A stretch of 64,000 nucleotides of DNA from Acidovorax sp. MR-S7 (lineage in GTDB: Bacteria > Pseudomonadota > Gammaproteobacteria > Burkholderiales > Burkholderiaceae_C). The stretch is taken from assembly GCF_000400995.2 (NCBI RefSeq), contig NZ_DF238897.1, positions 214,319 through 278,318 of the forward strand, given 5' to 3'. The notes below the pieces were generated by a model, which had not been told where the DNA came from, did no database searches, and saw only the letters and a list, made by a program, of their open reading frames with translations. The stretch's first letter is position 1, and every line of letters begins with the position of its first letter. The position numbers and the translations under genes are program-made. This document shows positions 49,959 through 58,812 of the stretch, one piece after another.

Positions 49959-51160
49959 GCCGTGGCCTCCTGCGCGGGCAGCGCGATGGCGCCTTGCCCG
50001 GCCAGCGCGGCGATCCGTTCGGGCGAATAGCCCGCCACGCGCTGCAGCACGTCGGCGGTGTCGGCGGCGAAGGCGGGCGGGTAATGGAGCACCGGCGTGC
50101 CGCCGTACTTGAAGGGGTTGCCCAGCATCTCCACCGTCTCGCCCGTATCCGGGCGGGGCACGGGCTCGACCATGCGGCGCGCCTGGGTGAGGGGATGGCG
50201 CAGTGCCTCATCCACGTTGTTCACCAGCGACGCGGGCACGCGCGCGGCGGCGAAGAGAGCCAGCCATTCCGCCGAGGGGCGCGTGGCGACCAGCGCGCCC
50301 AGCTCGGCGGTGAGTTCGTCGATGTGGGCGATGCGCGCGGCCCCGTCGCGAAAGCGCGCGTCGTCGGCCAGTGCCGGGCGGCCCAGCGTTTCGCAGAGCT
50401 TGCGCCAGAACGCCTCGCCCGTGGGCGCGAGGGCGATCCACTTGCCATCGGCCGCCAGGTAGGTGTCGCTGGGTGCGATCATCGCGTGGCGCGCGCCCGT
50501 GGCACGCGGCACCGGGCCGCCGCAGAGCCGGCCCTGGGCCTGCCAGGTGAGCATGGCGATTTGCGCGTCGTAGAGCGAGATCTGCACGTGCTCGCCGCGC
50601 CCCGTGGTCAGCGCCTTGACCAGCGCCGCCACCGTCGCCAGCGCCAGGTACAGCCCGCCCGCGAGGTCGGCCACCTGGTAGCCCACGCGCACGGGCTTGC
50701 CGCCTTCCTCGCCGGTGATGCTCATCACGCCGGAGAGGGCCTGCAGCATCAGGTCGAACGCGGGCGCGTCGGCCCACTCGCCCTCGTCGTGCAGGCCGAT
50801 GATCTGCGCCACGACGATGCGCGGGTTCACCGCGCTCAAGGTCTCGAAATCCAGTCCCAGCCGCTTGGGCACCGAGGGTGCGAAGCCGTAGATCACCGCG
50901 TCGGCCTCGCGCACGAGGTCGTGCAGCGCCTGTTGGCCGCCCGGCGATTTCAGGTCCAGCGCGATGCTGCGCTTGCCCCGGTTGACCGAGAGGAAGAAGG
51001 GCGAGTCCTGCGTGCTGGATACGGGCGGCACGCGGCGCGCGTAGTCGCCGTCCAGCGCCTCCACCTTGATGACCTCGGCGCCGAGCTGCGCGAGGAGCTG
51101 GCCCGCGAAGGGGCCGCCGAGCACCCAGCTCAAGTCCAGGATGCGTTTGCCTGAAAGCAT
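49955..51160 (-). CDS. CaiB/BaiF family CoA-transferase
   Basis: This 401-residue class III CoA-transferase moves CoA between an acyl donor and a carboxylic acid. [20 protein letters not shown] and [19 protein letters not shown] are the family start, [14 protein letters not shown] holds the catalytic Asp, and [20 protein letters not shown] follows. It overlaps the fused dehydrogenase by 4 bases and is divergent from the LysR regulator. The pair probably activates and oxidises a small acid. Confidence 0.9.
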   Translation of the reverse strand: MLSGKRILDLSWVLGGPFAGQLLAQLGAEVIKVEALDGDYARRVPPVSSTQDSPFFLSVNRGKRSIALDLKSPGGQQALHDLVREADAVIYGFAPSVPKRLGLDFETLSAVNPRIVVAQIIGLHDEGEWADAPAFDLMLQALSGVMSITGEEGGKPVRVGYQVADLAGGLYLALATVAALVKALTTGRGEHVQISLYDAQIAMLTWQAQGRLCGGPVPRATGARHAMIAPSDTYLAADGKWIALAPTGEAFWRKLCETLGRPALADDARFRDGAARIAHIDELTAELGALVATRPSAEWLALFAAARVPASLVNNVDEALRHPLTQARRMVEPVPRPDTGETVEMLGNPFKYGGTPVLHYPPAFAADTADVLQRVAGYSPERIAALAGQGAIALPAQEATA

Positions 51161-51263
51161 GGCGTTGTCGTCTCCGTGATTGAATCAGGCTCACATTCCA
51201 TCAGGGGCCGGCACGACAATCAAACGATATAAACTGCCCGGTCTTGTCAATAAAATTCACATC

Positions 51264-52157
51264 ATGGCCCTGCACCGCCTGCCGCCGCTCGGCTCCATCC
51301 GCGCCTTCGAGGCCGCCGGGCGGCTGCTGAGTTTTTCCAGGGCGGCCGACGAACTGGCCGTGACGCACGGCGCGGTGAGCCACCAGATCAAGGCGCTCGA
51401 AGGCTGGCTCGGCGTGCCGCTGTTCCGGCGCCTGGGCAAGTCGGTGGCGCTCACCGACCAGGGGCGGCTCTACCTCGATTCGGTGAGCCCGGCGCTTGCG
51501 GCCATCGCCTCGGCCTCGCGCAGCATCAGCGCGCACGAGGTGCTGCGCGTGAACGCGCTGCCCACCTTCACCATGCGCTGGCTGTTCCCGCGCCTGGCGC
51601 AGTTCCGCGCGCTGCATCCGCACATCGAGGTGCAGATCTCCACCGGCCTGGAGCCCATGAGCCGCCTGCCCGCCAACATCGACGTGGTGATCCGCCGCGA
51701 GCCGCACGAGGTCACCGGCCTGCACAAGGTGCGCGTGCTGTCGGAGACAGCATTTCCCGTGTGCTCGCCCGCGCTGCTGGAGCGCGTGCCGCTCGCGCGC
51801 ATCGCCGACCTTGCGCGCCACACCATCCTGCACTGCCCCGCGCGGCGCACCGCGTGGGACGACTGGCTCGCCATCGCCCACCACAGCCGCGTGGTGCCCG
51901 CGCAGTCGCTGGAGCTGGAGCACCTGTACTTCTGCCTGCAGGCGGCCATCGACGGCATCGGCGTGGCGATGGGCTACTCGCCGCTGGTCGCGCCCGACCT
52001 CGCCTCGGGCCAGCTCGTCGCGCCCTTCGGCACGCTGGTGCTGGGCACGCCGGGCTACTTCCTCATCACGCGCGCCGAGCGCCAGCACGATCCGGTGGTC
52101 AAGACCTTCTGCGACTGGCTGCTGGAGCAGGGCGCGGCCTTCGACAAGGCGGCCTGA
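51264..52157 (+). CDS. LysR-type regulator (GcvA-like)
   Basis: This 297-residue protein starts at ATG 51264. Residues 10-60 are the helix-turn-helix (LSFSRAADELAVTHGAVSHQ), and the rest is the periplasmic-binding-like effector domain. PPLGSIRAFEAAGR is typical for the GcvA-like branch. It is divergent from the CoA-transferase operon, with 103 bases between (51161-51263), and very likely regulates it in response to the substrate or its CoA ester. Confidence 0.88.
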   Translation: MALHRLPPLGSIRAFEAAGRLLSFSRAADELAVTHGAVSHQIKALEGWLGVPLFRRLGKSVALTDQGRLYLDSVSPALAAIASASRSISAHEVLRVNALPTFTMRWLFPRLAQFRALHPHIEVQISTGLEPMSRLPANIDVVIRREPHEVTGLHKVRVLSETAFPVCSPALLERVPLARIADLARHTILHCPARRTAWDDWLAIAHHSRVVPAQSLELEHLYFCLQAAIDGIGVAMGYSPLVAPDLASGQLVAPFGTLVLGTPGYFLITRAERQHDPVVKTFCDWLLEQGAAFDKAA

Positions 52158-52221
52158 CGCCGGACCGACTCCGCTTGGGCACAATGGCCGCAGCGTGTTT
52201 TCTTCTGGGGGGTGTGGCGAC

Positions 52222-53634
52222 GTGAATCTGAACGCATTCTGGCTGGCGGCCCTCGTGCTGGCCGCTGGCGCGGCGCCCGTGCTGGCGCAGGGCGGCAGTC
52301 CGCTCAGCTTCGCGCAGGCGCAGCAGCTCCTGCTGTCGGGCTCCGACCAGCTCGCGGCTTCCGCCAAGGCGGTGGAGAGCGCACGCTTGCGCCGCGAGGG
52401 CATGCAGGGGCTGGGCGGCCCGTCCGTCGCGGTGACGGGCATGGGCTACCGCTATTCGGCGAGCGCCGACATCAGCCTGGACCCGGCTCGCCATGCGCTC
52501 GACGGGGTGTTGGGCCACCTACCGCCGGGGCTGGGCGCAGCCGCCCCGCAACTGCCCCAGCTGCCCTCCAGCATCGACCTGCAGCGCAAGGCCAACCGCG
52601 CATCGGCCAGCGTGTCGCTGCTGTGGCCGCTGTACATCGGCGGCCTGGGCGACGCGGTGCGCGGTGAGCTGGACGCCCTGGCCGACGAGGCCGTGGCCGA
52701 TGCCGCGGCGAGCGCGCACGGCCTGCGGTCGCTGCTGGTGCAGCGCTATTTCGGGGCGCAGCTGGCCGAGCGTGCGGCGCGGCTGCGCGAGCGCGCGCTG
52801 GCGGGTGTGCGCGAGCACGACGACGCCGCGCAGCGCATGCTGCGCACGGGCGTGATCTCGCAGCTCGAACGCCTGCAGGCCCAGGCCGCGCTGGCCGACG
52901 CCGAGCAGCAGGCGCGCAAGGCGCGGGGCGATGCGGACCTGGCGGCCACGGCGCTCGCGCGCACGCTCAAGGCCGCAGCGCGCGTGCAGCCCACCAGCCC
53001 GCTGTTCGTCGCCAGCCAGCCGCTGCCGCCGCTGCAGGGCTTCATCGACGCGGCCCACCGGCACCACCCGGGCCTGGACAAGGTGCAGGCCAAGCGCCGC
53101 CAGGCTGGCGCACTGCACGAGGCGCAGGAGGCGCTGCGCCGCCCGCAGGTGCTGGGCTTCGGCATGCGCGAGGTCAACACCGGCGGCAAGCCCAACTGGG
53201 TGGCCGGCGTGGCCGTGCGCTGGACGCTGTGGGACAGCATCGACCGCGACGCGCTGGCCGCGTCCTCGCAGCGCAAGATCGAGCAGGCCGAGCTGACGCG
53301 CGAGCAGGCCCTGTCCGACATCGCCCTGCTGGTCGAGAAGAACTGGCTGGCCGTGGACCAGGCCCGCACGCAGTACCTCGCACAGCAGGCGCAGGAGAAC
53401 CTGGCGCGCGAGCTGCTGCGCCTGCGCACGGCCAGCCTGCGCGAGGGCACCGGCACCGCGCTGGAGCTGATCGACACCGAACTCAACCTGACGAAAGTGC
53501 AGACCGAGCGTGCGCAGACCGCCCACCAGTACGTGCAGGCCCTGGCCGCGCTGCTGGAGAGCACGGGCCAGAGCGACGAGTTCGACCGCTACCGCGCCCA
53601 GGCCGACATCCAGATCGCATCCGACGCACCATGA
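52222..53634 (+). CDS. TolC-family outer membrane efflux protein
   Basis: This 470-residue protein begins at a GTG after GGGGGGTG and has a signal peptide (FWLAALVLAAGAAPVLAQ). Two internally similar helical halves (ARLRREGMQGLGGPSVAVTG, TLWDSIDRDALAASSQRKIE) are rich in Ala, Gln and Arg, as in the periplasmic coiled-coil barrel of TolC. ALAGVREHDDAAQRMLRTGV lies in the first half. It would form the outer-membrane exit duct of the export system encoded downstream. Confidence 0.85.
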   Translation: MNLNAFWLAALVLAAGAAPVLAQGGSPLSFAQAQQLLLSGSDQLAASAKAVESARLRREGMQGLGGPSVAVTGMGYRYSASADISLDPARHALDGVLGHLPPGLGAAAPQLPQLPSSIDLQRKANRASASVSLLWPLYIGGLGDAVRGELDALADEAVADAAASAHGLRSLLVQRYFGAQLAERAARLRERALAGVREHDDAAQRMLRTGVISQLERLQAQAALADAEQQARKARGDADLAATALARTLKAAARVQPTSPLFVASQPLPPLQGFIDAAHRHHPGLDKVQAKRRQAGALHEAQEALRRPQVLGFGMREVNTGGKPNWVAGVAVRWTLWDSIDRDALAASSQRKIEQAELTREQALSDIALLVEKNWLAVDQARTQYLAQQAQENLARELLRLRTASLREGTGTALELIDTELNLTKVQTERAQTAHQYVQALAALLESTGQSDEFDRYRAQADIQIASDAP

Positions 53635-54635
53635 CCACCACATCCCCTGCACCCCCCGCTCCTCGACCCTCCCGCTTTCCCTGGGCGCTGCTGATCGCCG
53701 GTCTGGCCGTGCTGGCCTTCGTGGCCTGGGGCTTCTGGCGCGCGTCGCAGCCGCCCCAGCCCTATTTCCAGGGCCAGATGGAGGCGCGCGAGTCCGACAT
53801 CGCGCCCAAGGTCACGGCGCGCATCGCCAAGGTGCTGGTCAAGGAGGGGCAGCAGATCCAGCCCGGCGACCTGCTCATCGAGATGGACAGCCCCGAGGTG
53901 CAGGCCAAGCTGGCCCAGGCCGAGGCCGCGCGCGCGGCGGCCCAGGCCGTGGCCGACAAGGCGGGCAACGGCGCGCGGCCCGAGGAGGTGCGCATGGCCC
54001 GCCTGAACTGGCAGCGCGCGCAGGCAGCGGCGGACCTGGCCAAAACCTCCTACGACCGCGTGCAGAGCCTGTTCACCCAGGGCCTCGTCGCCGCGCAGAA
54101 GCGCGACGAGGCGCACACCAATTGGCGCGCCTCCGCCGCGCAGGCCGAGGCGGCGCGCGCTCAGTACGAGATGGCCGCGAGCGGCGCGCGCACCGAGGAC
54201 AAGGCGGCAGCCGCCGCCCAGGTGCGCCAGGTGGACGGCGTGATCGCCGAGGTCGAGGCCGCGCGCGCCGAAACCCAGCTGCGCAGCCCCGTGGGTGGCG
54301 AGGTGGCCAACGTGCTCGCCAAGGCGGGCGAGCTATCGCCCCAGGGCGTGGCCGTGGTCACCGTGGTCGACCTGCAGGATCAGTGGGTGGTGCTGAACGT
54401 GCGCGAGGACCAGCTCCAGCGCTTTGCTGTGGGCAGCCAATTCACCGGCCGCCTGCCCGCGCTGGACCGCACGGCCGAGTTCAGCGTCTACTACCTCGGC
54501 GTGCTGCCCGACTTCGCCACCTGGCGCACCACGCGCGGCAGCCAGGGGTTCGACGCGCGCACGTTCGAGGTGCGCGCGCGGCCCGCCGCGCCCATCGAAG
54601 GCGCGCGCCCCGGCATGAGCGTGGTGGTGGAGTGA
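53631..54635 (+). CDS. HlyD-family periplasmic adaptor
   Basis: This 334-residue protein has an N-terminal membrane helix (FPWALLIAGLAVLAFVAWGF), a lipoyl-like domain with VTARIAKVLVKEGQQIQPGD, a long coiled coil (LNWQRAQAAADLAKTSYDRV), and the matching lipoyl half ETQLRSPVGGEVANVLAKAG. It bridges the inner-membrane transporter and TolC. It overlaps both neighbours by 1-4 bases. Confidence 0.9.
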   Translation: MTTTSPAPPAPRPSRFPWALLIAGLAVLAFVAWGFWRASQPPQPYFQGQMEARESDIAPKVTARIAKVLVKEGQQIQPGDLLIEMDSPEVQAKLAQAEAARAAAQAVADKAGNGARPEEVRMARLNWQRAQAAADLAKTSYDRVQSLFTQGLVAAQKRDEAHTNWRASAAQAEAARAQYEMAASGARTEDKAAAAAQVRQVDGVIAEVEAARAETQLRSPVGGEVANVLAKAGELSPQGVAVVTVVDLQDQWVVLNVREDQLQRFAVGSQFTGRLPALDRTAEFSVYYLGVLPDFATWRTTRGSQGFDARTFEVRARPAAPIEGARPGMSVVVE

Positions 54636-55804
54636 TGCTGCTCGCCAGCCTGCGGCGCGAATGGCGGCTGCTGCGCGCGCGCCCGTGGGACTGGGCCATG
54701 GTGAGCTGGGTGCCGCTGCTGGCCATGGCGCTGCTGTGCTGGATCTTCGCTGCGGGCCAGCCCTACCGCCTGCCGATCGCCGTGTGGAACGAAGACCCCT
54801 CGGCCCTCTCGCGCCAGCTCGTGCGCATGCTGCAGGCCACGCCCGGCCTGGAGGTGCGCCAGCACGTGCTGAACCGCCTGGAGGCCACCGACGCGCTGCA
54901 GCGCATGGACGTGTACGGCGTGGTGCACATCCCGCCCCACCTGGAGCGCGACGTAAAGCGTGGCGCGGGCGGCGCCGTCACGCTGCTGCACAACGCGCAG
55001 CTCGCCACGCATTCCAGCCTGCTGCAGCGCGACGTGCGGCAGGTGGTGGGCACGTTGTCGGCCGGCATCGAGATGCAGGCGCGCGCCAAGCGCGGCGAGC
55101 CCGCGCAGGCGCTGCGCACGCGCATCGAGCCGGTCAGGACGCAGCTCGTGGCGCTGTTCAACGTCTCCACCAACTACGAGCAGTTCCTGGCCGCCGCATT
55201 GGTGCCTGCGCTGGTGCACATCCTGGCCATGACGGCGGGTGCCTGGTCGGTGGGGCGCGAGCTGCGCGACCGCACGCTCGGCGACTGGCTGGGTACGCAG
55301 GCACGCCTGCCCCAGGTGCTCGCGGCCCTGCTGGGCAAGCTGCTGGTGCCCGCCGCGCTGCTGTGGGCCAGCGCGCTCGCATGCCTGCTGTACCTGTCGC
55401 AACTGCGCGGCTGGGCCGTGGCGGGCAGCATGGGCTGGATCGCCGTGGGACTGGCGGCGCTGGTGGCCGTGAGCCTCGCGGCGGGCGCTGCGCTGGCGGG
55501 CATCACGCTGTCGCTGCGCACGGCGCTGTCGGGCGCGGGGCTGCTGTCGGCGCCCGCGTTCGCGTTCAGCGGCGTGGGTTTTCCGCTGCTGGCGATGGGC
55601 GGCGGGGCCCGCGCCTGGGCGCTGTCCATGCCCTACACGCACTACGCGCGGCTGCAGATCGAGCAGTGGCAGATGGGCGCGCCCGTGGCGCAGTCGCTGC
55701 CCGTGGTGTGCGGCCTGCTGCTGGCCGCGCTGGTGCTGCTGGCGCTGGCCGCGGCAGGCCTGTCGCGCGGGCTGCGCAGGCCCGAGGCCTGGGGGGGGCG
55801 CTGA
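54635..55804 (+). CDS. ABC-2 type permease, first of two
   Basis: This 389-residue membrane protein has one N-terminal helix (SWVPLLAMALLCWIFAAGQP), a large periplasmic domain (about 40-200) and five C-terminal helices (FLAAALVPALVHILAMTAGA, ALLWASALACLLYLSQL and others). It belongs to the YhhJ/YbhR-like ABC-2 permeases. Its start overlaps the HlyD stop (TGATG). A nucleotide-binding subunit is absent from the operon. Confidence 0.85.
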   Translation: MLLASLRREWRLLRARPWDWAMVSWVPLLAMALLCWIFAAGQPYRLPIAVWNEDPSALSRQLVRMLQATPGLEVRQHVLNRLEATDALQRMDVYGVVHIPPHLERDVKRGAGGAVTLLHNAQLATHSSLLQRDVRQVVGTLSAGIEMQARAKRGEPAQALRTRIEPVRTQLVALFNVSTNYEQFLAAALVPALVHILAMTAGAWSVGRELRDRTLGDWLGTQARLPQVLAALLGKLLVPAALLWASALACLLYLSQLRGWAVAGSMGWIAVGLAALVAVSLAAGAALAGITLSLRTALSGAGLLSAPAFAFSGVGFPLLAMGGGARAWALSMPYTHYARLQIEQWQMGAPVAQSLPVVCGLLLAALVLLALAAAGLSRGLRRPEAWGGR

Positions 55805-55806
55805 GC

Positions 55807-56925
55807 ATGGGCTTCCTCGCCTTGTGGACCGACAGCCTGCGCGCCCTGCTGCGCGACAAGGGCGTGGCGCTGCTGGTGTTCGGCGCGCCCGTGCTCTACG
55901 GCTTCTTCTACCCCTGGTTCTACGGCAACGAGGTGGTGCAGCGCGTGCCGGTGGCCGTGGTGGTGCAGGACGCCTCGGGCCTGGCGCGGCAGATGCTGCG
56001 CTTCGCCCAGGCCAGCCCGCGCATCGACCCGCAGATCGTCACCGGCGACGAGGGTATCGCGCAGCAGGCCCTGCTGCGCGGCGAGGTCATGGGCTACGCG
56101 CTGATCCCGCGCGGCCTCAAGCGCGACGTGGTGCGCGGTGCCGGCGTGGTGGTGCCGGTCTACGCCAACGGCGCCTATCCGCTGGCGAGCAAGCAGGTGC
56201 AGTACGGCTTTGCCGAGGCGTTCGGCACCGTGTCCGCCGGCGTGGAGCTGCGGCGCCTGCAGGCCGGCGGCCAGAGCGCGCTGCAGGCCGCGGCCAGCCG
56301 CTCGCCCGTGAATGCGCAGGCGGTGGCGCTGTTCAATCCCACCGAGGGCTACGGCGCCTTCGTCGTCGCAGCCGTGGCGGTGCTGATCCTGCAGCAGACG
56401 CTGCTCATGGGCGGCGCGCTGTTCACGGGCACGCTGCGCGAGCAGGGGTTGGCCCATGCGGGCGCCCGCGTCTGGCTGGCGCGGCTGCTGGCGCTGTGCG
56501 TGCCGGGGTGGCTCGCGGGGGTGTTCTATTTCGGGTGGATCTTTCTCTGGCAGGACTATCCGCACGGGGGCAATCCGGCGGGGGCGCTGGCGCTGCTGGC
56601 GGTCTTCGTGCCGGCGGTGGCGGGGTGTGCGTGCCTGCTGGGCTGGTGGCTGGCGGACCGGGAGCGGGCGCTGCAGGTGGTGCTGTTCACGTCGATTCCG
56701 CTGGCTTTTCTGGGGGGCTTCACCTGGCCGGTGGAGGCGCTGCCCGAACCGCTGCAGTGGGTACGCTGGCTTTCGCCCAGTACGGCGGGGATTCAGGCTT
56801 CTTTGCGGCTTAACCAGGTGGGGGCGCCGGTGGCGGTTGTGGGGCCTTATCTGGGGTGGCTGGGGGGAATGGCTGTGGGGAGTTGGGGGGCTTTGCTGTG
56901 GTTGGGGGGGCGGCGGGTTTCATGA
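55807..56925 (+). CDS. ABC-2 type permease, second of two
   Basis: This 372-residue protein has the same plan as its neighbour: helix (GVALLVFGAPVLYGFFYPWF), periplasmic domain, then six helices (YGAFVVAAVAVLILQQTLLM, LALLAVFVPAVAGCACLLGW). The two permeases may form a heterodimer. The GC-rich tail codons near 56800-56925 contain many G-runs. Confidence 0.85.
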   Translation: MGFLALWTDSLRALLRDKGVALLVFGAPVLYGFFYPWFYGNEVVQRVPVAVVVQDASGLARQMLRFAQASPRIDPQIVTGDEGIAQQALLRGEVMGYALIPRGLKRDVVRGAGVVVPVYANGAYPLASKQVQYGFAEAFGTVSAGVELRRLQAGGQSALQAAASRSPVNAQAVALFNPTEGYGAFVVAAVAVLILQQTLLMGGALFTGTLREQGLAHAGARVWLARLLALCVPGWLAGVFYFGWIFLWQDYPHGGNPAGALALLAVFVPAVAGCACLLGWWLADRERALQVVLFTSIPLAFLGGFTWPVEALPEPLQWVRWLSPSTAGIQASLRLNQVGAPVAVVGPYLGWLGGMAVGSWGALLWLGGRRVS

Positions 56926-56927
56926 GG

Positions 56928-57505
56928 AAATTGGCCTGTGGCGCTTATCTGGTGAGCGTGGGTAGCTCTCTTTTTTGATGTGGCTGGCCGGGACTCGCCC
57001 CGGCGGGCGAGTTCCTTTCTTGCTGCGCGGCAAGAAAGGAACCAAAGAAACGCGCCCCCACTGTCTGCGACCCCTTCGCTGCGCTGCGGGGCAACCTGTG
57101 TCGCAACGCTTGCGGGGTGCGCCGCAGAACTCACTGCGCGCCTGCGGCGCTCCGTTCAAACAACTGCGGCGAGTCAGATCACGAAGCATGGGCGCTTCGA
57201 CGCCCATGCCCACCCCGCAAGCATTGCGCCCCAGGCGCATACAGAGGGGGAGGGGGACGAGCCGGGCCATCGCTGCGCTCGGCCACCAACGCGCAGGCGC
57301 TGCGCGCCGCGAAGGCCAGGCCGAGTGCAGCGGAGGGACACGGGCAGTAGGGTCGCCCTTTCTTTGGTGACGTTCTTTCGGCGAGACGAAAGAAAGTTAC
57401 TGCGCCGCCGGGCGCACATCCCGGCCAGCGACATGAAACCAACCAGCAAAGACTCAAAAAAGAGAGCTGCTCGCGCTTGCCAGATAAGCGCTAGAGGCCA
57501 ATTTG
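56928..57505. repeat. 578-bp intergenic element with inverted-repeat ends
   Basis: No believable gene lies here. The ends are imperfect inverted repeats of about 47 bases: AAATTGGCC..GCGCTTATCTGG..AGCTCTC TTTTTT at 56928-56974 and its reverse form at 57456-57505. Inside them, further inverted parts recur: GCTGGCCGGGA, and CTTTCTT with CCAAAGAAA against CTTTCTTTGGTGAC and ACGAAAGAAAG. This looks like an extragenic palindromic or MITE-like element. Several long open frames across it on both strands are spurious. Confidence 0.7.
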
Positions 57506-57516
57506 ATCCAAAAAAA

Positions 57517-58803
57517 TCAAGAGTGCTGCAACGCCGCCCGCTTCCACGCCTGCGCGGCAGCCTCCCCGTCGCCGCGCTGCTCCGCCAACTCCGCCATGTG
57601 GCGCCAGGCACTTGCGCGCAACCCTGGGTCGGTCAGATGCTGTGCGGACTGGTTGAACAGATGCTGGGCCTTGCCCCACAGCTCGCGCCGCAGGCAGGCC
57701 ATGGCGGCCAGGTATTGCAGCTGCGCGTCGCGCGGGTTGGCCTGGCAGGCCGCCTCGATGGCTGCGAGCCAGCGGCCGTCCACGTCCCCCAGGCTGGCTT
57801 CGAGCGCGCGCACCAGCTTGAGGGCCAGTGCATCCGGCAGCGCGGGCTGCGCCGTGCCGGCCAGGCGGTCCCAGGCGGGCATGAGCCAGGTGCGCACCTG
57901 CGGGCCGTCGCCGCCCAACTGCGCCAGGCGCTGCGCGGCGTGCACCGCCACTTCGGGCATGGCGCGCTCGGTGCTCTCCAGGCTGTCCTGCCAGATGCGC
58001 TGCAGCTGCGCCGGGTCGTGCGCGCTGTTGATCAGTTCCTGCGCCAGGCCGCGCACGATGCTTTCGGCGGCTGCGGGTGAGAAGGCGTGGTGCTTGGCCA
58101 GCAGGCGCGCGGTTTCCAGCGCGTCGCCGGTGCGGTGCGCCAGGCGTGAGGCCTTGAGCTTGGCGCGCAGCGCCAGCGTGCGGCGCGCAGCGCCGACGGG
58201 CAGGGCGGCCAGGCGCTCCAGCGCGGTGGCGGTGTCGCGCTCGTCCAGCGACCAGCGTGCGGCGCGCAGCTGCGCGCCTTCGCGCAGCTCCAGCTCGGTG
58301 GCGGGGGCGTCGGCGGGGATGCTGGCCAGAGCCTGCTCCAGGTGCGCCTCGCGCGTGGCGCGGTCCTGCAGCGCGTGGGAGCTTTCGGCGGCCACCAGCA
58401 GGGCCAGCGTGCGCAGCTGGCTGCCGTGGGGTACAGGCTCACGGGCTTCGGCCAAGGCTTCTTCCTGGGAGATGGAGGCCAGCGCCGACTTGCGCGCGCG
58501 CAGGAAGCGGCCGGCCAGCAGCTGCGACAGCGCGTCCAGCAGCGCGGCGTGCATGGCGCGCTCCTTCTGCACCAGGCGCCAGCGGCGGGCCTGGCGCGGC
58601 AGCTCCTGCAGCACGGCCAGCGCGCGCAGCGCCGCATAGAGCACGGTGAAGCCGCCGAACAGCAGCAGCAGCACCATGTTGAGCGACAGGTCGATGCGGT
58701 AGGGCGGCCAGAACAGGGTGACCGTGCCCTGGTTGTTGCCCGCGAAGAGCGCCACGGCGACGGCCACGCCGAACAGGGCCAGGAACCAGAGTGCTGCGCG
58801 CAT
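57517..58803 (-). CDS. hemY: HemY-like membrane protein of the heme operon
   Basis: This 428-residue protein begins with two membrane helices (LWFLALFGVAVAVALFAGNN, IDLSLNMVLLLLFGGFTVLY) followed by a long tetratricopeptide-like helical domain. This is the bacterial HemY of the hemCDXY operon, which is not the protoporphyrinogen oxidase of the same name. Its function in late heme synthesis is unclear. It starts 9 bases behind the hemX stop. Confidence 0.88.
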   Translation of the reverse strand: MRAALWFLALFGVAVAVALFAGNNQGTVTLFWPPYRIDLSLNMVLLLLFGGFTVLYAALRALAVLQELPRQARRWRLVQKERAMHAALLDALSQLLAGRFLRARKSALASISQEEALAEAREPVPHGSQLRTLALLVAAESSHALQDRATREAHLEQALASIPADAPATELELREGAQLRAARWSLDERDTATALERLAALPVGAARRTLALRAKLKASRLAHRTGDALETARLLAKHHAFSPAAAESIVRGLAQELINSAHDPAQLQRIWQDSLESTERAMPEVAVHAAQRLAQLGGDGPQVRTWLMPAWDRLAGTAQPALPDALALKLVRALEASLGDVDGRWLAAIEAACQANPRDAQLQYLAAMACLRRELWGKAQHLFNQSAQHLTDPGLRASAWRHMAELAEQRGDGEAAAQAWKRAALQHS

Positions 58804-58812
58804 AGGAGTGGG

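Noticed and set aside
56975..58080. Several 70-366-residue frames across the 578-bp element
   Set aside because: They cross inverted repeats and have no ribosome binding sites or family motifs.
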